From positions 11,866,196 to 11,930,195 of the forward strand of contig CAIIXF020000004.1 of assembly GCA_903813345.2 (NCBI GenBank): DNA of 64,000 nucleotides. Direction: 5' to 3'. This stretch comes from Owenia fusiformis. Its lineage: Eukaryota; Annelida; Polychaeta; Sabellida; Oweniidae. Below are positions 22,831-34,495 of the stretch, piece after piece (position 1 is the first letter of the stretch; every line of letters begins with the position of its first letter). A program made the position numbers and the translations under genes. Under the pieces are notes generated by a model that was not told the DNA's origin, did not search any database, and saw only the letters and a list, made by a program, of their open reading frames with translations.

Positions 22831-25800
22831 CTGAAAAAAGATGACTGTTTTTTACTCCATGAGTTTGCAAGCATACAGCTAATGATGGAAAAGATAAATA
22901 ATATGGTTGAAGAGCGAGAACATTTCAACCAATGATTTTCAACGTTTAAGGTGGAAGGTTTGTCAAGACACTGTAGAGGATTGGTTTCTGGCATTGTATT
23001 CGTCTGCTAAATGATATGTTATTTGACGGCATAAACTTTGCGGTTCCTAATTTATTGCTTTGTTATATCATCCATAGTTTGCATTTGATGAAGGATCTGC
23101 CTTGTTCAATAATTCCTTTGTTTCTTTTTATTCAATATTTCAACGTGAATATTATAATCCGTGTTTCTTTTGCTATACAGTACAACAAAGATACAAATAT
23201 GCACAGAAAATCAACTCACCTTGGTGTCCGATGTGATATAGTTGCTGGTTGTTGTTTTTTGGAATGTTAACAGCTCATTCTCCCCTTGCTTTTCTATGCG
23301 TATCAACTTATGGTTCATGTGCACCTTATGCCTGGAAAGTTAATATCATTCAATCAAAGTAAGATTATTCTCTAAACAATGACCAATACTTAAGCTTAAA
23401 AAGTTTAATTGATTCAATATATTTGTAGAAAATAGTTCTAAGGTTCCGAAATTACGAATTCATCTATGCTCGTTATGTGGCAGCAACAACTGGTCCCTGG
23501 ATGGATTAAAAAGCCAAATGGCTCTAACCCATGGTATTGGAGACCACCCTTGCATTGAACCGGTAATATATTCCTAGAATATAAATTACTTCATATACTC
23601 ATTCTGAATATTAAAGGGAGACTGCCCTTCCTCCAAAGTAAGAATTGAACAAGTAGATGTAACTATAAACGTTGTATAAATGCAATTTGAAAATGTTTGA
23701 ATTATTTTAAACTTAACTATCCTCATAGCATTGTAATATAATGAAAAATATAAAGTCAGTACATTATCATTCGTCAGTATCAAGTGGTGAAGGTAACGAC
23801 TGTACCCTTCGCATCTAAGATGGCGGACGGCAAGTGTCGATTCCGATATTTTTAGCTTTCATCGAATTAAACTACCTTATAGTTGACGTTTATGCTTCTT
23901 TGATATTTGAACTACATTTTTGCATATTTGAACATCACATTTTTGTCTCAGTCTCATGGGAAATAAAAGTCTTCCCATCCAAGAGTAAGTTGGCTGTTCA
24001 TGCTCGGGGTCATCTCAACGATAGCCCCTTTGATTGTGACATCTGCAAGAGCAAGTTTACAACTAGGTTTACACTTAAGAAACACATTCAGCGTAAAAAG
24101 TGTGCTGCGGTTCTCAGAGCATATCCCTTTAGTTTTGAATATGAGAAATGTGACTGTAAATTCAAAAGGAAATCGGAACTTACATATCACAGGGGGAGGG
24201 GGGGGGCAGCAGGGAAAAACCGTCAAATGTCCCGATTGTGAAGGAGTTTTCAACCGTGGGGAGAGCCTACGAGAACCTATTTAAAGGAATGCAAACCCTA
24301 AGCTAATTTCTGTGCATGACCCAAGAGTATTAAATCCAGGGCATTCACTGACATATGATGTATTTATATTTATCCCACCCTTAATGCTTTATATGGTTGT
24401 ATAAAATCAACACTCATCGGAAAAAACTCTTGTGAACCTTATATACAACTCCTGGATAGCGTACATGTATACAACTCCTGGTCCCAAATGGTAGTTCTAT
24501 TATTGAATCATGGCGTGTTATTGAACAACTTGTAATGTTTCTTTTTACCCAAGCTGACCATGGACCATTGACCGTGAGTCTAGTTGTGTCTTCCCCATTC
24601 TTACAGGCAGAATCTGTAAGTCAGATCTAGATACGGAATGACAAAATTGCAAGAAAACATGTACGGCTGACCTACCGATTTATTGCTTACAATCTCAAAT
24701 ATAATATCTTCCAAAATATCCATGTACGTAGTGTCGTCGATTCGTGAAGTTGTTTAATATTCAAAGTGCAAAAATGAGGAAAAAGTATATACTTTGTGGA
24801 TTTTAAAAAATGTATATATAAAGTAAGGTCTACTTTGATCTAATTTCAAAACTGTTCAATTAATTCAGTGAGGAGAGCATCTCTATTTAATTAATAAGTA
24901 TTACCTTTCTGAGTTGTTTTCTTCAAACTGTTTTATCATTGTCAAAGGGAGAGCGCTCATTCCATTTCTGAGTGTTTTGACCCTTATCTCATCATAGGGT
25001 TTTTCAGAAGGTCCTATAGGTACGACAAACGCTGCATTATCTTCAGAGAGATCAAACCCCAAAACGTCTGAGACAAATTCTATCGCTTCGATCGAGCCAC
25101 CATATTTGCGCCAGATTCTGTCATATCTTGAATGATTCAAATATAAGTTGTTTCGATCTTTCAATTCTATTCAAGTCAAGTAATTTCATTGATTTAACAT
25201 CGTAGGCTTACTTAAATAATATATTATTTCAGAAAAGAATGAAATTAACATGGTAAAATGGGGACATGCCTTTGTTTAAATAATTCAATGCCATCTTTAT
25301 CTAGTTTCTTATCACCAGAATCGGAATTTGGTACGCTAGCTTCGTATATTTTCCTGCGTAGTTGGATTGAGGATTTTCCAATCTCATCGTGGTACAAGTT
25401 GTAAGGTACTCTAGAACTACCCAGGTCAATATATTTCATATGCATTCCTCTGAGGTGAAAAGTGTTATTCTGGATGTTTGACTTAAAATCACCACTGTAG
25501 TCTTGAAAATCCATGGTTTCCAGTTTAAGAGATTCTATAGCGTTGGTGACAAACACATGGCCCCGCGTGCCCTCCCTAGTTTCCACTGCTGGGAAAAATC
25601 TCATTGCTCCCATCTCAGCCAATCTGTAGTCAATACCTTGGAAATTAAAAAAATGAAAATAAATACACGTTTTGGAATGAATACACATATGTGTACCAAA
25701 CAACAGAAAAAGAGTGTACCTAATTACAGAGTGGTCCAAAAAATGGGACACTCGTATTTCAAAAACAAACATTGATTTTATTGATGAAAACATGTCATAT

Positions 25801-28800
25801 TACACTCCCCTCCATAAGTTTGGCAACCTTTTTTCCCCATTGAACCACGTGTTAAAGCCTCTTTACGTTTGAATTTTTATTTTCTTAACCGGCGATGAAA
25901 TAACTTATAATATTGATGGAAACTTAACTTGACTTTATTTCCAATACCTCCAAATTTTCTCAATTTTTTCCTGAATTACAATAGGTCGAAAATTGATGAT
26001 AAATTTGATGAATTTTTGAAAATCGTCATTCCCATGTAACCCAATGGGAAATGGAGGGTTCGGGGCAAATCAAAAATCAGGATATATTTTCAGTAAAAGA
26101 TTCAGCAAAAAATATTTTCATATAGAAAATTGAATTGTCTAACTTTTTTGATCACTAAGTGTTTGGTTTATTTTATGGATATTAAAGTTACAGCGCTTCA
26201 AAGTCATTTTTGAAAATAATTTTTCGCCTCCTGTGTTATTTCAATGGGAGAGGTTTTTGAAAAACAATTTTGACTTTAAAGCCCTATAACCTTGTTGAAC
26301 CTGAAGAAACATATCAATTTTTTGTTAAATAAAGTTAGCAAATTCAATTGCCTGCCTAACTCGTATTTTTGCAAGGAGCCAAGGACTCGAATGGATGGAT
26401 ATTCTGTCATATCACTTGCGGCAAACCTACCATTTCCCATTGGTTAACATGGGAATGTCGATTTTCAAAAATTCATCAAATCTATCATCAATATTCGACC
26501 TATTATAATTGAGGAAAAAAATTGAGAAAATTTGGAGGTATTGGAATTAAGGTCAAATTACGTTCCCATCAATAGTTTAAGTATTTTCATTGCAGGTTAG
26601 GTAAATAAAAATTTAAAGGTAAAGAGGCTTTAACACGTAGTTCAATGGGGGAAAAAGGTTGCCAAACTTATGGAGGGGAGTGTATATACCAGTGGATTTG
26701 AAATTTAATTATCTTTAATTTGGTGTATCATAAGTTCAAAGGAGTGATATCGATAAGGTGAACTTTTTGGACACGCATTTCTCTTATACCAGTAATCAAA
26801 ACATTCTGAAAATTTTACACATCGTCAATTTAATGGTCATCATTTGGATGGTAACATAATAATTTGAAAAATATATAAATAGTTTTTTCTATATGGTTTT
26901 AGAAAACACATTAGACATTCCTTTTGTTATTGGTATCATATGTTCGAAATGAAACGAAACATCTATCCGAACCCCATTGGAACAAAACGACATAAACACA
27001 ACGTGCTTAGGTCTCTCAATATTGTAATTGTACAAAGGAAAAATTGGTTGATTTTAAAAAAAGTATCTTGTTAATGAAATAAAAGGTTTATCTTAATTTT
27101 TAACTTTTATTTGGGGGGGGGGTATGTTTTTGCATACTTTTTGAAAATCAACCAAAATGTGCTTTGTGTAACTATAATATTGAGAGGTTTTGGAAAATGT
27201 TGTACATGTTATTTTGTTCCGACAAGTTTCGGAAAGACATTTTGTTCTATTCTCAAGAATTGGTAGAAAGGAACAAAAAACAATTGCACTAAAAACAAAA
27301 AAATGTTAACAAAACCAGTTATATAAAATTGTTGCCAATCAGTCAAGATTACATAAAGGACCGTGTTTTTACAGATTGTTTTCAATAATTGGTTTAAGAG
27401 AAAAACGTTGTTGAATTCAGTTCACCTATCCTTTCTCAGAATACGTGTCAACCAGCGTCTATAACACAAACAAATGACGTCATTTTCATTTCAAAACAGG
27501 TTTTCAAAAACTTGCAAAAAACAAGTCTGAGTCTGGTCCAAGTCGTGATTTACCTCATTAAATTGTTTTGCATATATATATGATAATTGATTGAACAGTA
27601 TATTTAAAGAAAATAAAATCCCGGGACAGTGCTTTTTCGTTCGGTGTATATACTATTTACGTCGTCTGAGTTTAACGAAACTTCTTAAAATGTCAAATAA
27701 AACGCAATTAAAAATATAAACGATGATGACAAAAGAATGTGAGAGGGTGCATAATAAAGCAAATACTGGGTAGTCAGGAGCTATGGCCAGAATCCCGGGC
27801 CAGAATGCCTATTCTCGAAAACATATTGGGCTCGGTTGTTGGTTATATCCAGCTCCTGATCATCTAATATTTGTATAATATTAATATTGCATGTAGCTAA
27901 TCACTAAAGGACTACAAAACATATTTGAATCTGGCTTACTGTTATCCGCCATTTTGAATGTCACATGATAAAAATAAAGCTTTGGGAACCATACATGTAC
28001 ATGTCCGTGAATAATTTATCAGTCGCAAATATTGCATATTCCCGGAGCTAATAGTCTATTCTGGTAGAATTTGTAGAGAACCATAATATCAATATCTGCG
28101 ATGCAAAAATAAAAAAGTAATTTTATACCCGGTAGTTTTCGGCTGTATACACGCCCTCCTATTCGGTTGGAATATTCAAATAAGTGTATGGACTGTTTGC
28201 TTTCCTTTAACTTCCAGGCTGCATATGCGCCACCTATTCCACCACCTATCACGGCTATGTCTATTGGAATACCTGGAAATAATATCAATAATATAATATG
28301 TAAATATCATCAAAATCAATAATTCAGTCTAATTATTTTATGCGTTATCATTAATTTATTAATGAGATAATTAGCTTTGAAAAAAAAAATTTGGTCAAAT
28401 TTAAGATAAGACAGCCGTAATAAAAAACATATAGTAAATTAATGATACCCTAGTTTCTTAACTACAATAGTCTTGAAAGGTGGGAAATCTATATTTGACT
28501 TACATATACATTTGACTACATTTTCCACTAATTCGATGACATTTGATTATTAGCAATATGAAGAGTTTAGCACCTTAAGAATGAAATCGCAATATATACT
28601 CTTCTCCTTGAATAGCATATAAGTTAATAAGATAAACAAAAATTGAATACTTACATTTTTCTGTAGGAGATGTAGAACCTGCCGATCTTGTGCATTTTTG
28701 CATGCAAGGTTCTAGCGCGAATTTTGGAGGCACACCGGCATCTCCAAGACATCTTTTCCAACAGCCACCACCACATGTGTACCCCTAATTACAAAAACAC

Positions 28801-31460
28801 ACTGAAGCAAAATACCTCTGCAAGATGATTCCCGAAGAGTTTTGATGATTTATTGATTAAGAAGTATATGATTAAGAAGTATATGATTAAGAAGTATATG
28901 TACATGTATAGCCCTGAACTCCAGAAAGGATCGCCTTAAATCTTAACTTGTATTTTCTAATTCCTCCATAACTGAACATTATTTTCTTCCTTTTTACTGA
29001 CACATGCGGGTTGTTACAGTTCAAAGAGCGGGTTGATACAGTTCAAAGAGCGGGTTGATACAGTTCAGAGAGCGGGTTGTTACAGTTCAAAGAGCGGGTT
29101 GTTACAGTTCTAAGAGCGGGTTGATACAGTTCAGAGAGCGGATTGTTACAGTTCAAAGAGCGGGTTGTTACAGTTCAAAGAGTGGGTTGTTACAGTTCCA
29201 AGAGCGGTTGATACAGTTCAGAGAGCGGGTTGATACAGCTCAGAGAGCGGGTTGTTACAGTTCAGAGAACGGGCTGTTACAGTTCCAAGAGCGGGTTGAT
29301 ACAGTTCAGAGAGCGGGTTGTTACAGTTCAAAGAGCGGGTTGTTACAGTTCCAAGAGCGGGTTGATACAGTTCAGAGAGCGGGTTGTTACAGTTCAAAGA
29401 GTGGGTTGTTACAGTTCAAAGAGCGGGTTGTTACAGTTCCAAGAGCGGTTGATACAGTTCAGAGAGCGGGTTGATACAGCTCAGAGAGCGGGTTGTTACA
29501 GTTCAGAGAGCGGGCTGTTACAGTTCCAAGAGCGGGTTGATACAGTTCAGAGAGCGGGTTGTTACAGTTCAAAGAGCGGGTTGTTACTGTTTCAAGAGCG
29601 GGTTGATACAGTTCAGAGAGCGGGTTGTTACAGTTCAAAGAGCGGGTTGTTACAGTTCAAAGAGAGGGTTGTTACAGTTCCAAGAGCGGTTGATACAGTT
29701 CAGAGAGCGGGTTGTTACAGTTCAGAGAGCGGGTCGTTACAATTTAAAGAGCAGGTTGTACAGTTTCAAGAACGGGTTGTTACAGTTCAAAGAGCGGGTT
29801 GTTACAATTCATCATTGCGTAGAGCGATTTGGAAATTGTGATTATACCATCAATACATAGGCAGCCAAAGTTTACAAGTGTTCCAGCAATTAGCTTGATG
29901 AGTTTGATCCATGTGCTGTGAACAATATCCTGTTACAGTCTTACAGTTTCAGACGAGTAATCGATTGTGCATTGTTGAATTTTTAAATTGTTGCTGAATT
30001 GATGTTGATGTGTTGGATTTATACAATGACGTTTTTAAATATAGAAATATAGTTTGGTTTTGTGTCATACAAAAATCAGATATTGCTTCTGAACTAAAAT
30101 GATTTCATGAAAACAGTCATAATTAAAGTATCATAAAATAAAAGCTTAACAACTAGTCGGGATTTAATATGGGTTGATTCCTCGTGACAATATGATATCT
30201 TTATCATTGTCCCTTTGAATAAAACCCATATCTAATCCCTCCCGATAAATAACCGCCGTTTTCATTAAGTGTATGGAATACGTAAATCACTGTACCTGTT
30301 GAAGTGCACAAATATTTTTGCATTTTCTTCTTAGTTCTTCCCTTTTGCATATTCTCCTGCAAGGTTTATAAGTATGGCCAGCAAAACCATCAGACACTAA
30401 ATATAATTTGACCAATTATCCAAAATGATAAAGGGAGTATTTATCATTTAAAACGCAACGGTTCAAACTTTTGAATTCAATGCCAATAAAGACTAGTCAC
30501 ACGGCGTGAACGAAATCACTCCATTAATCAAACATACAAGACATTAAACTATGCAATGAAAAAATACTTTCAAAATGGCCGCCAGATGAAAATAAAGTCG
30601 TCCTAAAGTAATCAGCTCTAGAATTTGGCCAAAAGGTATTCATTTCTAGAACTTGTATCCTCTATCATCATCATCCTAAACAAATTAATAGTTTCCCCGA
30701 AAATGACAGTGACAAGATTTAATGCAATGACAAGATTTATCGAAAATGTTCCAAAATGGCCGCCAGAAACCAAAATGACCTTCAAAATTTGAATCGCGAG
30801 TTTTGGCCTTATTTCATTACAAAAAATTCAACACACACAAGAAGTGATTAAGATATAAATTCAAATATTTTGGATCGCTGATTATGAATTTATAATATCA
30901 GAAAATAACGACATTTTCAATGTTGTCATCGATCAAGGTCAAGGTCGAATATCGAGTTGGAGCCCTAGAACTTTGTATCCTCTATTATGTGTACGAATTT
31001 GAAGAAAATCAAATTAGCGATTTTCCTAAAATTCTTAAATGGCCGCCAGGAAAAAAATGGCCGTCAAAAAGTTAATCAGCCCTAGAACTTGGTATCCTCT
31101 ATTATTTTTACGAATTAAAATAAAATCAAAAACAAAAAACAGAAAACAAAATGGCCGTTAAAAAGGTTACCAGCCCTAGAACCTCTAATATCATTAAGTG
31201 TACGAATTAAAAAAAATAAGCCGTTTTCTTGAATACACAATCACGATCGCTCAACCAACATGACAACTATATAACACTGATGGTGTGACAAAAACATTAA
31301 AAGATAACTTGTTACACAATATTTTCACAATACCAAAGAAAACGTTCAGATATCATCTATCACTTTTATACTATTGAATTATCCTACCTAGAACTGCCAG
31401 CACTGCGACTAGAATGGCAACACGTATATTGCCGCGATGCATCATGTTAAACGCATACAT
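22033..31460 (-). CDS. Secreted L-amino-acid-oxidase-like flavoprotein, 8 exons
   Basis: Eight minus-strand exons (31388-31460, 30296-30396, 28655-28784, 28129-28272, ~25250-25636, 24905-~25157, 23220-23331, 22033-22830) join in phase, except for one unclear junction, to about 665 residues. The order is a hydrophobic signal peptide, a Cys-rich region of about 80 residues, an FAD-binding VIGGGIGGAY motif with a downstream Glu and RIGGR, the MGAMR substrate-site motif, and a C-terminal GSCYSTHQHWIEGAL segment. Members of this family (escapin/aplysianin/achacin-like in molluscs) oxidise L-amino acids and release H2O2, often in defensive secretions. That role here is inference. The usual Gly-Glu and Gln-Gly-Trp of the C-terminal FAD motif read Gly-Ser and Gln-His-Trp, so catalysis is not guaranteed. 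The length exceeds the usual ~520 residues because of the Cys-rich region. The exon 5/6 junction is uncertain. Confidence 0.85.
23220..23331 (-). CDS. Amine-oxidase gene exon 7
   Basis: 112 nt with acceptor TTCCAG/G and donor AAG/GTGAGT, phase 2 to 0. Encodes HMNHKLIRIEKQGE and continues a beta-rich segment of the oxidase fold. It lacks its own ATG, so it is visible only through splice sites and phase. Confidence 0.85.
23450..24285 (+). pseudogene. C2H2 zinc-finger relic antisense within an amine-oxidase intron
   Basis: Plus-strand fragments of C2H2 fingers occur in different frames. One is CSLCG with a later H near 23465-23550, then FDCDICKSKFTTRFTLKKHI (24030-24090), then a KCDCKFKRKSELTYH-like finger (24150-24195), then KCPDCEGVFNRGESLRE (24215-24270), where the expected final His is lost. 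Frame changes and missing ligands indicate decay. It lies between oxidase exons 6 and 7 on the opposite strand. Confidence 0.65.
24905..25157 (-). CDS. Amine-oxidase gene exon 6
   Basis: Encodes RNNLYLNHSRYDRIWRKYGG through QFEENNSER. The donor AG/GTAATA (phase 2) matches exon 7 exactly. The 5' end is provisional (25157, or 25166 with another acceptor). Neither candidate acceptor has a good pyrimidine tract. Confidence 0.75.
25250..25636 (-). CDS. Amine-oxidase gene exon 5 (substrate-site region)
   Basis: Acceptor TTCCAAG/GT fits the phase of exon 4 and gives RLAEMGAMRFF, matching the GxMR substrate-binding motif of L-amino-acid oxidases. The 3' end is not firm. A GT donor at 25249 keeps the reading frame with an acceptor after 25158; a GC donor after 25270 has better local consensus but the wrong phase. 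Confidence 0.8.
25801..26684. mobile_element. 884-bp foldback/TIR element, TA target
   Basis: Ends TACACTCCCCTCCATAAGTT and its inverse at 26660-26684, with inverted similarity extending deep inside (for example the TTAAAGCCTCTTTACG arms). A diverged second copy is at 35778-36605. No coding capacity. It sits in the intron between oxidase exons 4 and 5. Confidence 0.85.
26740..27430 (+). repeat. R2-family copy, diverged
   Basis: Matches 13000-13700 throughout (for example GAACTTTTTGGACACGCATT against GAACTTTTTGAACACACGTT) with many substitutions and deletions. An older copy than the 12640-15551 pair. Confidence 0.75.
27440..28125. other. Intron sequence, no feature recognised
   Basis: AT-rich sequence between R2-family sequence and oxidase exon 4. 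No exon, tandem repeat or terminal repeat seen. Confidence 0.5.
28129..28272 (-). CDS. Amine-oxidase gene exon 4 (FAD dinucleotide-binding fold)
   Basis: 144 nt, acceptor TTCCAG/GT and donor GG/GTATAA, phase 1 to 1. Contains the Rossmann VIGGGIGGAYAAWKL motif followed by HLFEYSNRIGGRV, the adenine-ribose Glu and GGR signature of flavin amine oxidases. Confidence 0.9.
28655..28784 (-). CDS. Amine-oxidase gene exon 3 (Cys-rich)
   Basis: 130 nt, acceptor TTAG/GG and donor AT/GTAAGT, phase 0 to 1. Encodes CGGGCWKRC and PCMQKC motifs. With exon 2 it makes a small disulfide-rich domain of no family I recognise. Confidence 0.8.
29015..29810 (+). repeat. 22-bp minisatellite with 241-bp higher-order repeat
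   Basis: About 36 units of GAGCGGGTTGWTACAGTTCMRA. A variant unit lacking one G (GAGCGGTTGATAC) occurs at 29202, 29443 and 29684, exactly 241 bp apart. This gives a higher-order unit of ten 22-mers and one 21-mer. It lies in the intron between oxidase exons 2 and 3. Long open frames here are artefacts. Confidence 0.95.
29830..30290. other. Intron sequence, no feature recognised
   Basis: No exon or repeat structure identified between the minisatellite and oxidase exon 2. Confidence 0.5.
30296..30396 (-). CDS. Amine-oxidase gene exon 2 (Cys/Lys/Arg-rich)
   Basis: 101 nt, acceptor TTTAG/TG and donor CAG/GTACAG, phase 1 to 0. Encodes a basic segment with four cysteines (PCRRIC and KCKNIC). Confidence 0.75.
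30560..31215 (+). repeat. Tandem-like ATGGCCGCC / CCTAGAAC repeats in oxidase intron 1
   Basis: Four to five diverged modules, each with AAAATGGCCGCCAG followed by AGCCCTAGAACTTGTATCCT and a TACGAATT tract. This is the kind of WATGGCSGCC-rich dispersed repeat also present at 41980-42740 and 47690-48680. Non-coding. Confidence 0.7.
31388..31460 (-). CDS. Amine-oxidase gene exon 1 (signal peptide)
   Basis: The upstream in-frame ATG at 31460 is preceded by a stop 20 codons further up, with an alternative ATG pair at 31440-31445. It encodes a short basic stretch and then a hydrophobic run (VAILVAVLAVL), a typical secretion signal. Donor G/GTAGGA, phase 1. Confidence 0.75.
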
Positions 31461-32070
31461 GTCATGTGAAATAAGATCTAGACTTGAGCGTGGATAAATT
31501 GCTAATGCAGAGGTGAATCAATTTCAACGTATCGTGTGGTTAAAATTAAAGGTTCTATGTAAAGTTTAAACCATTTATATAATATTTTAGTCTTAAAAAT
31601 ATTTCCAAAAATGGTTATGTGAAATATTTATTTTTGATTTAAAATGTCGTTTTGACTAATTCACAATTATTGGTGACATGCCCAAAGCTTTTTGACATTG
31701 CAAGATTCAGCAAAACATTGAGGGGCAAACTAAAAAATGCAGCCAAAGATGGCCGACGATTTTTCAGCTCTAACCCCAAACATATTTCCAAACCTTAAAG
31801 TAACCCCTAATCATATCCATGGCCCTAAATTGTTTGTAGCAACGTTGCAACCACAGGCAAATAATTGTTTAATTTTTCATATTCAAAACATCGTTTTAAG
31901 TCAATGATGATAATATTCAAATGATAAACAATTTTAAAACCAAACACAAGGCCTTTAATTACTAGCAGAATTTTACACATCTAGAGCGCCGTTGATTTGG
32001 TATTTTTCCGTATATTATTTATGTATTGATTACTTTTTTTGCACTATTCTCTACATGTGTAAAATTCTGC

Positions 32071-34102
32071 TTAGCAAACAGTGACGTCAATGTCACGTCA
32101 CTCATATGTCGTATATAAGTTCACTGAAGACGTTGTATATTTCCGTTATATAAACGTCAAAGCAACGTAAAATTGTGACATTGAGCAAAACGTCCGTGGA
32201 TGGTTAAAAAATGACGTTGTAGTAATGTGTTCGTAAAGTTCGTAATTTGTGCTGGTGTGAAAAACGTAACAGGGACGTTGAATTTTTACCAATTTGGTTC
32301 ATTTGCGACGTAATATAAACGGTAACATTTAACGTTGTCGTAACGTGCTTTAAATGTGTAAAATATTTGTAAGTGTAGGAAACATTACAAAGACGTTGCA
32401 GTTCTCACCAAATTGGTTTATTTGCTACGTAATATAAACGGTAAAATTTGACGTTGTAGTAACGTGTTTTATATGTGAAAGATATTTGTCAGTGTAGAAA
32501 ACGTTACAAAGACGTTGTGTTCTCAGCAAATTTGGTACATTTGCTACGTAATGCAAACGGTAAAATTTGACGTTGTCGTAACGTGTTTTAAAAGTGAAAG
32601 ATATTTGTAAGTGTAGAAAACGTCACAAAGTCGTCGTGTTCTCACCAAATTTGTTTCATTTGCAACGTAGTGAAAACGGCTAATTGTAACGTTGTCTAAA
32701 CATGGTTTGAATGTGAAAAATATTTGTTATTGTAAAACACGTAACAAAGACGTCATTTTCTCACCAAACTGGTACATTTGCTTCGTTATGTAAACGGTAA
32801 AATTTAACGTTGTCGTAACGTGTTTTAAATGTGAAAGATATTTGCAAAGTGGTTCATTTGCAACGTAGTGAAAACGGTTAATTGTAACGTTGTCAAAACA
32901 TGGTTTGAATGTGAAAAATATGTGTAAGTGTAAAACACGTTACAAAGACGTCATGTGCTCACCAAAATTGTTCATTTTCAACGTAATGCAAACGGTTAAT
33001 TTCAACGTTGTCGAAACGTGTTTTAAATGTGAAAAATATTCGTAAGTGCAGAAAACGTTACAAAGACGTTGTGTTCTCAACAGAAATTGGTTTATTTGCA
33101 ACGTAGTGAAAACGGCTAATTGTAACGTTGTCTAAACATGGTTTGAATGTGAAAAATATTTGTTATTGTAAAACACGTTACAAAGACGTCATTTTCTCAC
33201 CAAACTGGTACATTTGCTACGTTATGTAAACGGTAAAATTTAACGTTGTCGTAACGTGTTTTAAATGTGAAAGATATTTGCAAATTGGTTCATTTGCAAC
33301 GAAGTGAAAACGGTTAATTGTAACGTTGTCAAAACATGGTTTGAATGTGAAAAATATGTGTAAGTGTAAAATACGTTACAAAGACGTCATGTGCTCACCA
33401 AAATTGTTCATTTCCAACGTAGTGCAAACGGTTACTTTCAACGTTGTCGAAACGTGTTTTACATGTAAAAAATATTCGTAAGTGCAGAAAACGTTACAAA
33501 GACGTTGTGTTCTCACCAGAAATTGGTTTATTTGCAACGTTGTCGAAACGGTTAATTTTGACGTTGACGAAAGGTGTTTTAAATGTGAAAGATATTTGTA
33601 AGTGTAGAAAACGTGACAAAGACGTTGTGGTCTCAACGAATTCGTTTAATTTGTGACGTGAAGTAAATGTTAAATATATAATGCATTACATACAGGTATG
33701 CCTCGAGTTGTGGTAACTTTAAATACTAATCGGTATAGGCACTACTAATAGGCACAGGAATGTGTTGGCTCACACAGATGAACTTAACGATGTGAGAGTG
33801 GAAATATGGATGTAGATAAAACGTTTCTCCGACGTTGTTTTACCGTGGATTATTGCAGACGTTTCGACTGTCAAAAGTTTGACGTTCTGTACGTCTAGAG
33901 TCGTGAACAATTAACGTACAACAGTGGTAACAAGACTTTGGATCACGTAACTGTATTATCTATCTGATTTGATTCTATTACTAACATGTATTCTAGCAAT
34001 TGATTGTGTTATTTCGTGATACCATGCATTTTATTTCGTGATAGATGGTAAGCGCCAGTGAGAACAGCGCCATTTTGTTTGAAATTTCCAACGGACAATA
34101 GC
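32071..34102 (+). mobile_element. 2-kb insertion with ~120-bp ACGT-rich tandem repeats
   Basis: The uninterrupted R1 copy shows that this block is an insertion. Its core is about 12 units of around 119 bp sharing AACGTTGTCGTAACGTG, ACAAAGACGTTGTG and TTTGCAACGTAGTGAAAACG. The block 32689-33122 repeats at 33123-33556, a higher-order period of about 434 bp. Unique flanks occupy 32071-32260 and 33660-34102. No terminal inverted repeat was recognised. A Helitron-like or satellite-bearing element is possible but unproven. Confidence 0.75.
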
Positions 34103-34495
34103 CTTGTGTTTGGTTTTAAAATATGGTCCTGCTGCATTTCCTTTTGGAAATGTGTGTATATTCCCTACAGTCCCTAAAAAATACATAAATGTTCCTAGGG
34201 ATAAACTCTGTATTCAAAACGTTCCACAACAGAAACTTTATCTACTAGTAACACATATAAAAACAACAATATGTATAGAGCACAAAGGGAGTGTTTTAAA
34301 CTAGAACTAGTTAAGAGTCATGCAGGTGTTTTGAGAGAATACCAATAAAAAGATCATGAAGATAGTTTTGGAATCAATGAATAATTGTAGAAACTGTATG
34401 AAAAGATTCTTGATTTGAAACATTATTAAAAATGTTTATTAACAATTGATTTCAACCCGCATGTTTCTTGATCACATATAGCGTTCTAACCAGCA

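Noticed and set aside
29015-29810. CRISPR-like array appearance (regular short repeats)
   Set aside because: The units are contiguous 22-mers without unique spacers in a eukaryotic intron; a minisatellite.
29055-29860. Repeat-protein-like frame of 203 codons (QFRERVVTVQRAGCYSSKSG units)
   Set aside because: A 22-bp repeat reads as a 22-residue peptide repeat over 66 bp in every frame. It lies in an intron and the homologous frames shift at the 21-bp units.
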